A stretch of 64,000 nt of DNA. Origin: Trichoderma breve. Lineage: Eukaryota; Ascomycota; Sordariomycetes; Hypocreales; Hypocreaceae. Below are positions 53,486 through 64,000 of the stretch, in pieces (within the stretch, counting starts at the first letter, position 1; every line of letters starts with the position of its first letter). The position numbers and the translations under genes were made by a program. Location of the stretch: contig NC_079236.1 of assembly GCF_028502605.1 (NCBI RefSeq), positions 1,984,001 to 2,048,000 on the forward strand, in the 5' to 3' direction. Under the pieces are notes generated by a model. That model saw nothing but the letters and a program-made list of their open reading frames with translations, was not told the DNA's origin and did not search any database.

Positions 53486-56400
53486 ATGCAGCCGCAAGCT
53501 TCTGCAGCCCAGAGGGCGTATTCGCAGCGGCGATCCCCAGGCGCGATGGATCCTGGGCCTCCACCCAACGTTTCGGTGCGAGCCATCTCTCCTGGCATCC
53601 CGCCCGGCAACCCCCAGCGGGCATCCAACGTTTCCATCAGATCCGCTCCGTCCAGCAGCGGTTCAAGAAGAACAACTCGCGAGGTATGTCATCCCTGGTT
53701 TGTCCTGTTTCTGGCGCCTGCGCTGCGCAAATCCAGCGGCGCGACTCGAGCTGACCGTGTGTGCAGGGTTCATCCGGATCGGGAAGCGGCTCCAACATGC
53801 CCTTATCGCAAATCGAAAAGAGCGTCACTCACCTCCTTGTAGCCACCAAGCAGCTGCTTGAGACGCTGACACAGTGGTCGCGCGGCCAAGCAACGGATGC
53901 GCAAGTCTCCGACGTCTATGTGCGATTAGGCTATGAGTTCAACATGGCTTGCCGGGCCTTTACGGCCATCAACGTCGACACCTCCGACCTCGGTAACGTC
54001 CCCGATCTACTGCGAAGCATTCTCGAGGCCTGCCTGAGCCAAGAAGCGAGCGCCGAGAGCTTGGAGAAATATCTACCTAGGATTCGAGATATCATCATCA
54101 ACCTGCTCCACGGTTTGAAACGGAAACAGCAGAGATTGCGCCAGAAGCAAGGGCGTGATAGGGATGGCTCCGCTGTACCAGAGAGAACCACCAGCGTCAG
54201 CACCGTCGGAAGTGGAAGCGGTTTGACCAATATGCTGGAAGACATGGACAGCCACCGATCGAGTTCACATCGACCAGGATCGGGTCCGCAGCAGAATGGT
54301 GGATCATCGCCCACGCGGCGCTTCAACGCTGATCGAGACCAATCTAGGGGTTCGGTCGCTTCAGAGGTGTCGTCTGCTTCAAGCACCACCATGCAGAGCA
54401 TTCCCGTTGTACCGCCCTACCCGACAGACGACTCGTCTCTGCCCGCAGGGCCACCGGCACCAGAACTCAACATCGACGCTTTTCCACCGCCGCCTCCGCC
54501 ACCACCGGATAAGACATCGAGTGCCCTGGCGGCGCTGCAAAAGGGTGGTGATTTGGAGAGAAGAGCGTCCCGAAGATATTCTCAGTACCAGATTTCAAAG
54601 CATCTTGGTGGATCCGGAAATGTCGTCCCTATGCTGCCCTCACAGACTGGGCCGACGCCGAACAGAGGAAGGAAAGAAGCGAGAGAATCTCTACGCGCCG
54701 TCCAGTCGCGCGAATCCGTTCGACACAGTCGGACCGCATCCCAGATCAAGGCCGGCTCCACCTTCGACAACTCTCCTATTCGAGTACCTACTCGGGTAGA
54801 AGAGGAGGCCTTGCCTCACCAGCCATCAGTTGTTGTCGAAAGCCCATCTGTGCAAACTCCAGATGACAAGTATGCCCCCAGCGCGACTCTTTCCGGCCCT
54901 TTGAACGATTCCAATCCTTTCATGACTGAAGCCCCACGCCCGGGATCCAAGAAGGAACAGAAAACCAAGCTAGACGATGCCCCTACATCAACTTCTCATC
55001 CCGCCGAGTCAAAGCCAAACGAGCCCTACTTCCAGGTTTCGCCCCCGCCGACGCCGACGAAGGACCTGACACTCTTCCTCCAGTACAAGTCAAAGGTTAA
55101 GAAGATTGTTCTGCCCGAAGGTCGCGACGAACTTTCTATTGGGCGCCTACAGCTGGCATTCATCGAGAAGTTTTCATGGAACACCCAGCAAAACGGGACT
55201 GATCTACCAGAGATCTATATCCAGGATCCTGTGTCCGGTGTGCGACACGAGCTGGAAGATCTAAGCGACATCAAGGACCGAACTGTTTTGGTGCTCAACG
55301 TGGAGCCGCTGGATGAAGTTAAACGGCACATTGATGAGGGCATGTTTGCGCTCACTAAGATTGTTCGAGAGGTGAAGCAGAATGTTGATGACCAAGCCGT
55401 CACTCTCCAGCGGGTGTCGGATCGTCAACAGGAGGCGGCCAAGGAGATGGCCCAGATCGTCTTGGAGCAGGCCCAACAGATGCCCTTACCAGCTACGGAC
55501 GGAACAAAGACGCTCTTGGGAGCCGGCCGAAAGCTCGACAGTGGCCAGATGGGAGAAATACAAAGTCTGCGGCGCGACCTCGCTGTTCTCCGACAAACCT
55601 ACTCAACTTTCCAGTCTGAGATCCAGACTTCCATGTCCACTCTTCGCACCAAGGCCGCCAATGTCAAGTCTGTGGCTGCCAAGGCCGCGATCCCTAGCAT
55701 GGACGGAGATGCCGGTTACGCCTATGTTTCCAACGGCCGGAAACAACTTAACGCCGACTCCGACCGATTGGTCGCCAAGGTTGACGATCTCCAAGATTTG
55801 ATAGAAGATTTGCGAAAGGATGTTGTGCACCGTGGTGTCCGACCGCTACCTCGACAACTTGAAGGCGTTGCTAAGGATGTTACAAATCTTTCCAAGGAGC
55901 TGAAGGCAATGGAAGACTACATGCACAAGGAGAAGCCAATCTGGACCAAGATTTGGGAGAAGGAGCTTGAAGACGTCTGCCAAGGTCGTGATGAGCTGCG
56001 CATTATGGAGGAGCTGCTTATCGATCTGCGCGACGACTTGGAGAAGGCATCAGAGACCTTTACGCTCGTTGAGCAGGCTACAAAGGAGCAGATGAAGGAC
56101 AGTGGAACGGGTCACAGTGCTAGTACTGCCCGTACTTTTTCCAAAGGCTTGAACAACCTTGGCAACAGTCTCAACCAGAACGCTGCCAAGGAGGATATGC
56201 TGGGCGAAGTTCGAGCTCTACAACCTAATCACCAGGACCGTCTAGAGGCAATCGAGCGCGCCGAGAAACTCCGACAGAAGGAGTTGAAGAACCGTAACGA
56301 CAATGCACTTCATCGCGAGATTCACGCCTTTGTTGCTGAAGGCAAGCTGAAGAAGTCTGGAGGTTTCGAAGAAGTTGAGCGCGCCCGAATTGCCAAAGAC

Positions 56401-56613
56401 GAGAAGATTCGACGTGAGGTTTGGGAGCGGATGAACGGCTATGTTGCTGGGGACGACGAAGAGGAAGAAGAAGAAGAGGAGGAGGAGGAAGAGGAGGAGG
56501 GCGAAGAGGAAGGAGAAGAGGTTGCAGAGGAGGAAACCAACGAGGGCGGCAATGGAAGCCAACCTGGTTCGCCCAAGAAGACGGATGCCGCCACGGCAGC
56601 CAACGAATCGTAA
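53486..56613 (+). CDS. bud6: Bud6/Aip3 polarity and actin-nucleation factor
   Basis: Two exons: 53486-53683 and 53767-56613, giving 1014 residues; the 83-nt intron has a CTGAC branch point. The Ser/Pro-rich N-terminus is followed by a conserved helical block (IEKSVTHLLVATKQLLETLT) that belongs to the Bud6 N-terminal region, then disordered sequence with a proline run (FPPPPPPPP). The AIP3 domain begins near residue 500 (LFLQYKSKVKKIVLPEGRDE) and continues as long coiled coil. The C-terminus is a strongly acidic Glu run (about 56454-56547). Bud6 binds actin monomers and formins in the polarisome at growing tips; in hyphae it marks the apex and septa. It is convergent with elp1. Confidence 0.93.
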
Positions 56614-57559
56614 TGAGACGTTGTTACGAAACCTTGCGATAAACAGAGGAAGGGAAAGGGGTTGTATACTCTCTTTTTGCTGGAGCAAATTTTCCTTTCG
56701 ACCACCTGAGTGGCTTTGTACATGAACAACTTGAACGTCGCCCTTCTTTTCAAGTTCACCACTCTCCGGCTCTTACCCCTTTCCTCGATCCCCCTTTTTT
56801 TTCTTTTCTTGTTAATGTTGATTGATATGAGGGAATCCAGTTGGATGATTGGACAAAGATATCTGTCATTATCATGACGTCTCCTTTTTTTTCTGTGGGA
56901 GTATGTTGCTACATATTCCGTCTTTAGATTATACTTCGCTACTGTTGATCGGGCTGGTCTGGTCTATCCTGTTTATTTCACCTTTTTTTTTTGTATGAGA
57001 CTGATGGTAAAGAAAGTATATGTGTTACTTTTTTTTGGTGGAAGAAGGGAGGAGGATTTTCATTGATGGATGGACTGATTGACTAATTAGCTTGTGATTG
57101 AATTCATAGCGGAGGCGAATGACGGATTCTGCTTTTTTATCTATATCTTTGTTTATTTATTATTATATCAGTTGGTTTTATTGTTTTTTAGTCTTTTGTG
57201 TTGCATGTAGGTTGGATTTTTTTTCGTTGATAGGTTTTGTTGTAGATTGGAAGATTGGGAGTTGCCCCCTGTTTATGTCGAGATATGGTGGAGGGTGTTG
57301 ATTTTTAGAGATTGATTAGTGTAGGAGGTATTTTAATCAAGAATATATACGCAAGACTGGATCCATTGTTCAAGATATGTAATTTTTGATGTGGTCGTAG
57401 AGCAAGTAATGTTTCCAAGAAGTAATTTATGAGAATTGAGCCGTTGAATGGCAAACATCAGATAGACCTCCTTCTTTTATCGAAGAAGAGTAAATTTACT
57501 CGAAATTCCCTTTGAAAATCCATACATTGAAAATAAAGAAAAAAAAAGACAACTCCGAA
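56614..57559. other. Spacer between convergent genes, T-rich
   Basis: 3' flanks of bud6 and elp1 with many poly-T runs (for example near 56790-56800, 56986 and 57030). No gene was recognised. Confidence 0.5.
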
Positions 57560-60500
57560 TCATCCCAACAATGCTAGTTTCTTCATCCCTGATATCACCG
57601 GCGGCTCCATCTTCTTGCCCTGCTCTTGCATCCACTCCTGGAACACGCCCTCGCCACCCGTAGCTTTCCACTCATTCACAGCAGCAGCCTGTTGTTGATC
57701 CTGCTGTTGTTGCTGCTGCTGCTCCGCCGACACGGCAAATACTTCCCTCACAGAAGCCTCACACGCCTCCGTGACATCTGCCATGAGCGTCTCCGCCGCG
57801 CGAGCACGCTCCGCCATACCTCTTCTCACGAGAGCAAACACCAGCCTCTCCACCTCGGACTTGGACGCCTCCACACGCTCGACCAGTCGTCGCACGCTGT
57901 TGACAAGATACTCCTCCTCGTAAACAGTGCCCTTTCGCCCTCGAGCACGCTTCTTCTCCTCTCGCCTTCGGTTCTTGCTGGTAGCTCTGCTGACGCCCGT
58001 GCCGGCGGTACCAACACTGCCTGCCTTGCCAGTATATCGCGTGAACAAACTCGCCGAAGTGCTTACGCGCGAACTTGCTGCGATGGAGACATCATCAGGG
58101 ATGTCCATCCCACCAGCACGCTCGCCCTCGTAGAACGCAAGAGGGTCTTCAGCAGCCTTGAGTCTTAGTTCAGCAACGCGAGGGACCTGTGCGCGGAGCT
58201 GAGCTTTGCAGTCGGCCAAAAACTCCGTAGTTCGACCAAGAGCCTCAGCGAGCCCGACGTCAATGGCAGACTCAAGAAGGTCAGGACGTGAGTTCTGAAT
58301 GACAAGACGGATGGCTTCAGCGAAATGGTAGCCGCGGCAGAGACACTTGACAGCCATCTCGAGCGAAGCAAGGTAATCGAGATGAATGGTGGCGGCAGAG
58401 GAAAAGTCCTTTGCCTCCCAGAGAGCATCTGCAAGGGCGGTGGCAAGCTCGGCTTTGTTGTCTGCGGAGAGAGGGGGATCTTGTTGGTAGGCAGTGAAGA
58501 GGCATTCTTGCCAGCATGTGGCGCCGGCTGAGCGGTAGCAGCTGGTAGCTTTGGCATAGTTCTTGATTGATTCATATGCCAGGCCAGCTTCCCGGTATTG
58601 AGACTTGGACTCTAGATAGATGGCATAAATTTCGGTCAGAGTCTTTAAGCGCGGTGGGTCGTATCGGTAGAGTTTTAGGGAATCTTGGTAGAGGTCGTGC
58701 TTGCTAGTGTAATTACACAGCTCGTCGAACGCATCCAGAGCTTGAAGATGAGTCAGGGCCTTTTGTCGGCGGGCAAGATGGTCGTCAATCTCAAACTTGC
58801 GACGAAGCTCGGAAAGGACATGGAGGTTTTGAATGAAGGGGAGGTATTCTCTCGGGTCTCGCTGAGACTGCTGTGCAACGAGCAAAGCAAGATCAAGATT
58901 GTATAGGCCTAGGGCGTTCTCATACACCCGGTTGACATCTACCAGGAAGCAAATGTGCTCCACAGCCTTTTCTGCAAGCTTTTCATCTTCTTGCATGAGT
59001 TCAGCGACGAGCGTCAGTCCATCATCCATCGCAGGAGGGACCTTGCAGACGTGAGCGGAGATGATGTTTTGAAGATGAGTCGCCTTGTGAGACTGAAGGG
59101 CCTTGAGAACTGCGTCACAGATGGCATTGACCTTGGAGCCGTGAGGCTTTTGTGAAGGCAGAGCTTCAGGGGCCGCGTTGATACCGTAGGGCTGAGCTTT
59201 TGTCCGCTTGGTGTCTTGATACATGGTCTGCGTAACATCTTCCTCCCTGTGAAACAAAGTTAGTGATTGGTGCTAAAGAGCATTTTTATTAGAGAGCCTT
59301 GGCTATCCGTACCTGAGCGATGAGAGGAAGAGATCGATGTAGGAAACCTCCTTTAGTTGGTCCAAGAAGAGTCCAACACATGAGAGGAACTGCTCAGGCT
59401 TGTGGTCATACAGAATGTTCATATCGACTCGCTGCGATCGACAGTATGAAAAGGCACGAGCATAATTCTTTTCCTCAATGAGGCTTCTAATGCCAGCAAC
59501 TACCATGGCTCTGGGGAAGATAGTTTCCAGGTTACCTCGTGGCATCTGGAGCACGATGCTCATGTTGGTTGGCATTGCGGTAACTAGACGAGAACCACGC
59601 TCCACGCTGCGACATCGCTCATCCTTTTCAGGATCATCGGCAGGAACCTCCAAATCTAGACCAAATTAGCAGGCTGCCAGTCATTTTATATATCTCACAG
59701 AAATTCAAACTTACCCTCGACATCTGCCACCAGGTGCACGTACTTGACAAAGTGGTTGCTAGTGGTGAAGATGAGATGGTTTGGTGTAACAATGAAGGAA
59801 GTGCAGTTCTTGGCCAACAGTCTAGAGTTTGCAAAGATGTGGCCCGATCTTGAAAGACCAAAAGCCATCTCAACATCATCATGCTTGCTGACTTCGAACC
59901 ATGGAAGCTGTGTCGTGAATTGAATGGGAAGAAGGTCGTCGCCAGAAGTAGAGAGCTTATACAATTTGCCGGACTGGTCTTGGCCGTAGCTTTCCACGGT
60001 AGAGTCATCGTCCCGTGTTGCGGTGGCTGCCAGGGTCAGGCTGCTGTCCAGCATGCTAATCTCGGCAGAATTTCCTTCGCCAGTAGATACAACCAGCTGC
60101 AGATGGCCCAGGTCATCTTGGTAGCCCATACAACGCAGGCTGTTGTCGGACACCCAGCAGATTCTTAGGGGCATGTGGTGCTCTGGCATATTAGGGGTAT
60201 CAAAGGGGAGCTTGAGCCTCTCCACTGGCCTAGTAGACCTTCCGTTCTTCAAAGGCAATTCGTAAAGATCCACGCCTTTCTGATGCAGGACTGCGAATGA
60301 GGAGTTTTGGTGTCCAAATGCTACATCAACAACAGAGGATTCCGCCTTGACCTCAAACAGGGCCATAGGAGGAGGCACGTTGGCAGTGCGAAAGGGAGTA
60401 ATCTTGACAGTCTCACCATCGATGACAGCAACTACGCCGTTGTCGTTGGGCAGCCGGCATGAACCCCGGGACGTGTGGAAGATTTGCTCGGCCAGGATGA

Positions 60501-61756
60501 GGCTCCCGGCGGATGCTGCTGCAAACCGGAGGGCTTTTTCTGAATGCCACGCTAGGCAGGTAAATCCTGGCTCCATGGCAATTTCTTGCTTGAGATACCA
60601 GTGGTAGTTGCCCATGGTCCATAGCTGGATGGTATCCGAGAGAATGACTGCCAAGACTGTCGAATCTGAGTTCCACTCGAGTCGGATGCGGGCGTCACTG
60701 GTATCCAAAGTCGTCCCGTTCGGCGATCGCAAAGTGAACTGTCCATGTCGTAAGCCGTTGCGCTCAAAAAAGACAACATCAACTCGATCCGTCAAGCGCT
60801 GAATACCAGCAATGAGGTTGCCGGACGGTCTCCAGCTCAGAGCACCTTCAAAGCCATCGACGGGCTCGCTAGCGCTGTCGAGCTCTCCCTCACGTGAATA
60901 CACCCTGATGACTCGTCGAAAGCCCTCTTGGACCGAGTTGATGGCCACAAACGCGCCGTCTCCACGCCAGCTAATGGATACCGCCCCGTCCTCGTTGGTG
61001 CTCGGAAGGCCCTGGTCGACTTTCTCAGGTATCGTGGGATCTCGTAGGGCCTTTGCGCCGCGGCCCTGGAACTGTGTTTCTTTTTTACCCCATCCAACAG
61101 AGACGTGTTTTGACGCCTTGAGATCCTCCTCTGTCATGGTGATTTCGGCAACGGGGTCGAAAGCGCCTCCCATGAGGACAACAGTGTCGGCCTTGGTGAC
61201 CACGGCAAGCAGTTCCTCGTCCGGGGACCATCGTGCAGCCGCAATTCCGGCATCAATAGATCCCATAATCTCAATGTGAACATGGCTGGTCGAAAGATCC
61301 TCTCTAACTGTAATGATATCTCCGCCTTCGAGAACGAGACATGTTGTACCACTGCCACTCAGGTGGTGGATATTGACGATGCGGTCGACGAGGAGATCGG
61401 GGTTGGGACTGGGCGCATCCCATCGAGTGAGTACGCGGCGGTTTCTTTAAGAGCCTATATGTCAGCATTCTTTCTCCTTGTTCTACACAGCCGTGGAGTT
61501 GGAATCTCATGAATAGGGAGAAACCGCAAGAAAAAAAGAAAATCGTGCCCCGCCCCCGCCTCAGTCGCAAAACACAAAACGAAGCAGCAAAAACGCACAT
61601 GGAATCAGCATCCGACAATCTGACCAGCTCAATCGTCGGATTCTCGGCAGTCGGCCCGATGGTGCACACAATCTCGTCATTCTCGGGATCCCAGCAGGCG
61701 GCGGTGATGTCGGGATGCCGCCATCTCCCGAATCGGAGGTTGCGAAGGTTGCGCAT
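57560..61756 (-). CDS. elp1: Elongator complex subunit 1 (Elp1/Iki3)
   Basis: Four exons on the minus strand: 61756-61599, 61444-59715, 59655-59313 and 59246-57560, giving 1305 residues, close to yeast Elp1. The first intron is long (154 nt); the others are 59 and 66 nt. The N-terminus begins MRNLRNLRFGRW and continues as two WD40-type propellers (CLVLEGGDI; ISWRGDGAFVAINSV; FTCLAWHSEKALRF). The C-terminal half is helical TPR-like sequence (EARYL-type repeats such as GLAYESIKNYAKATSCYRSA). A basic cluster near the end (KNRRREEKKRARGRKG) matches the region that binds tRNA in Elp1. Elongator adds carboxymethyl groups to wobble uridines in the cytoplasm; Elp1 is its dimeric scaffold. Confidence 0.95.
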
Positions 61757-62715
61757 CGTGAAGAGGCGGCTTGGAGGGGCTCAGCGCATGAGCGGGAGAG
61801 AAAAGCGAATGCCCTTGTCGATGGGCTGATCGATGGAACGGGTGGGAAAATCGGGTGACTGGCCTCGTATGGTCGTTTTGTTTGGTTCCCTGCTCCAAGG
61901 GTGTATTGTATTGCCCTTTTGAAGTCGAGCGTCGTGGATGTTGAGGCTCTGGGATTTATTTTTGTTTGGCCGTAGAAAAATAATTTTGGATATTTTTTTT
62001 CCTCCACCAAGGCCAAGGCTGGATGCACAGCGATGACTCGCAGCCTGAAGCCGTAATTTTTGCGGCAGATCGGCGCTAGCAAGGGCCGACGTTGATTAAC
62101 GTTTTTTAACACTGAACTGAGCACAGTGCATGCGGAGTAATTACGCTCTTTCATTATTATCATTATTGGTACATGAATTGATGCATTATGCTCTATGAGA
62201 TAATCAGTGTAATCCTGTAGTCGACTCTCGGAAGCAAGAAACCAGATTTAGGAAGGAATTGACAAGTGCATGCGGGAATCTGTCGGCAAATGCTCCATGG
62301 CGTTGATGCTGCATGCACTGCATCCATCCAATGCAACCCCCGGCTTCATCACCGCCTGTAAATCAGCCCTTTGCAGCGTCATCAGCGGCCTAGAGTGCGC
62401 TGTTGCCATTGGCCTCCAGCGGCAGATGACGGCACTCGGGCGAATCACAGGCGGGCAGCCTCCAACCTCGGGAATCAAGTTCTGGTCCTGCAACCGTTGG
62501 AAGCTAAATCATATCAACCGTCTTCTTCCGCCTCTCCTCCCTTTGCTCTGCTCTACTCCCTTGTTGTCCACTCTACCAAATGCAATTCATTGGCACTTGC
62601 TCTTTACATGTGCTATTGAATCTCTGAGCATAACGAATTGACTGCAGCACTCGCAGCTGGCAGCGTTTGATTCCCAGCATCTCGTCAAGCCGTCACTCGG
62701 CGGTCAAACTCCACC
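61757..62715. promoter_or_regulatory. Shared divergent promoter region of elp1 and the DUF3984 gene
   Basis: 959 bp between two divergent start codons, so both promoters must lie here. The C/T-rich run just before 62716 fits a leader. No specific factor site can be claimed. A small plus-strand frame at 62270-62641 has no support. Confidence 0.45.
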
Positions 62716-63801
62716 ATGGACGTCTCATATGTTCCTCACGCCGAGCGCGTTCGCCGCAAGAATCGATCTTCCACCAATGTCAACCATCTCTCGCTGGCTC
62801 CTCTGACGACGAAGCTTCCCATAGATGATGACGAAGCCATTGTCGACGCCGCTGTGCCTCTGTCGCGACCGAGCACCTCATATCTGCAGGGCAAGTCTGC
62901 TCCCACCACGCCTCGGCTGCTGGCTAGCTCCGCAACCAAGCCTCGGTCACGATCGAGGTCGCAGAACCGAACACCGTCCGCCTCGGGCGCCCCAATCACC
63001 AAGAGCAAGTCGTCGTCGCATCTCACCCATGCAACAAAAAAGTCTGCGACCGGCACATCGACGCCCCGCCGGCGACACGACGAGGGGACTGACGGCGATT
63101 GGCTGCTGAGGACAGGCGCATTGATGACTTTTGAGGCGAGAGAATTCAAGGGCCAGTCGTGGCTTGTCTCGCGGCAGAGTTCGACGAGCCTCACGGGAAT
63201 TCGAAGCATCGAAGACGTGGCATTTGAGGACGAGCTGGCGCGGGAAAGAGAGATGACGAGCCTACTTACAAGCAGGCGTGGCAGTCTAGCCGACGATGAC
63301 ATGTCCATTTCTGTCATTGGCAGTAAAATACACAGCCGGTCGCACAGCATTCACGGCAGCCGGAGTCAACTCATGACGCCTGTAGAGCGACTCATCGACG
63401 ACGGCTCATATTTCCCCAACCAAGAGTCGCTTGCCGGGCCCGATTTCATCGACCTCGACGAAAGGTTAGAGGAGCTGGAGCGAGACACGGTAGAGGACGC
63501 CGAGGCTGCAGTCAAGAGGCTGATGCGGCGAGGCACGGGGGCCAAGGCCGGGTGGATGACGAGCTTCATGGGATGGAATCTCTTCTCGGTGGACGAGCAC
63601 GAGGAGGAGACAGATGAGGAGTCAGAGTATGACGAGTCACTGGCGAACTCGCGATCACAGGACGACCGGAGCGCTTGGCTTCAGCGTCACGTCGAAGGTC
63701 CCCTGGACCCAGAAGACTTTGTGCCACCTCCAACGACTGACGAGGGAAGCTGGAGCGATGCGGCATGGCTACTCAGCGTAGCGTCAAAGGTGATATTTTG
63801 A
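62716..63801 (+). CDS. DUF3984 family protein
   Basis: Single exon of 361 residues, ATG 62716 in a good context (CACCATGG). The first 110 residues are basic and rich in Ser, Thr, Pro and Arg, with SRSRS-type stretches and probable phosphorylation sites. A conserved block follows: DGDWLLRTGALMTFEAREFK, then GQSWLVSRQSSTSLTG, the pattern I associate with the fungal DUF3984 family. The C-terminus has an acidic patch and GWMTSFMGWNLFSVDE. Function is unknown; no signal peptide or membrane span is seen. The block GRSHSIHGSRS-type repeats suggest regulation by kinases, but that is inference. Confidence 0.75.
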   Translation: MDVSYVPHAERVRRKNRSSTNVNHLSLAPLTTKLPIDDDEAIVDAAVPLSRPSTSYLQGKSAPTTPRLLASSATKPRSRSRSQNRTPSASGAPITKSKSSSHLTHATKKSATGTSTPRRRHDEGTDGDWLLRTGALMTFEAREFKGQSWLVSRQSSTSLTGIRSIEDVAFEDELAREREMTSLLTSRRGSLADDDMSISVIGSKIHSRSHSIHGSRSQLMTPVERLIDDGSYFPNQESLAGPDFIDLDERLEELERDTVEDAEAAVKRLMRRGTGAKAGWMTSFMGWNLFSVDEHEEETDEESEYDESLANSRSQDDRSAWLQRHVEGPLDPEDFVPPPTTDEGSWSDAAWLLSVASKVIF

Positions 63802-64000
63802 GAATGGGAGCACGCAAGCATCTATCTCCGGCAGCAGTATGGTAGTAATGGATTCCTCTTCAAAGCCGGCCTCATGAGCTTGTCATTCTATGTTCTTAAT
63901 TTTCTTCTTTCTCTCTTTATTCTTTCAATCTAGTGTATTAGTAGCAGTGGTGGTTTTTCCCCAGATGAATCGATCGATCGATCGAGCTGTGAGTGGATAC
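63802..64000. other. 3' flank of the DUF3984 gene
   Basis: Presumed 3' untranslated region and flank. A (ATCG)4 simple repeat is at about 63968-63984. The window ends here. Confidence 0.5.

Noticed and set aside
62270..62641. 123-codon plus-strand frame in the elp1/DUF3984 promoter
   Set aside because: Lies fully between two divergent genes and has no domain or signal peptide.

Overview
The window is nuclear DNA of a filamentous ascomycete, most likely a Trichoderma (Sordariomycetes, Hypocreales). The best evidence is the GH7 endoglucanase at 16.6-18.1 kb. From memory it is almost collinear with Trichoderma reesei endoglucanase I, down to the intron positions and the C-terminal cellulose-binding module. 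Other signs are short introns (about 44-83 nt, one of 154 nt) with GTAAGT/GTATGT donors and CTAAC-like branch points, and single-gene transcription units on both strands. No tRNA, rRNA, CRISPR array or intact transposon was recognised.

Left part (0.6-8.6 kb): a Golgi-type alpha-mannosyltransferase of the MNN1/GT71 class (+), a large SMP/C2 membrane-contact protein related to Mug190/tricalbins (+), and a three-exon short-chain dehydrogenase (-).

Accessory stretch (8.6-27.2 kb): genes are sparse and the DNA between them looks AT-rich. It holds a 1231-residue NLR-like protein (nucleoside-phosphorylase, NACHT and ankyrin domains; -) whose ankyrin array is split by a hexapeptide repeat array. It also holds the endoglucanase (+), an unrecognised six-exon gene (+), a DJ-1/Hsp31-type gene (-), and an ankyrin-only gene (+) that appears to have lost its tail by a one-base shift. 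Several gene relics lie between them.

Core part (27.2-64 kb): an AT-hook/zinc-finger protein (+); a copper P1B-ATPase with a Cys-Cys-rich N-terminal extension (-); an AGC kinase of the NRC-2/Fpk1 class (+); an unknown gene broken by an in-frame TAG (+); mitochondrial-type seryl-tRNA synthetase (-); a DHA1 drug/polyamine MFS transporter (-); an FAD monooxygenase (+); a ubiquitin C-terminal hydrolase (+); a myo-inositol/sugar-type MFS transporter (+); the polarity factor Bud6 (+); Elongator subunit Elp1 (-); and a DUF3984 protein (+). The last two are divergently transcribed.

Gene models were built by hand by joining reading frames across plausible GT..AG introns, and starts were restricted to ATG. 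Family names come from motif recognition, with no database search. The genes do not form one pathway. The closest thing to a themed region is the accessory stretch, with its NLR-like protein, ankyrin proteins and relics beside a secreted cellulase.
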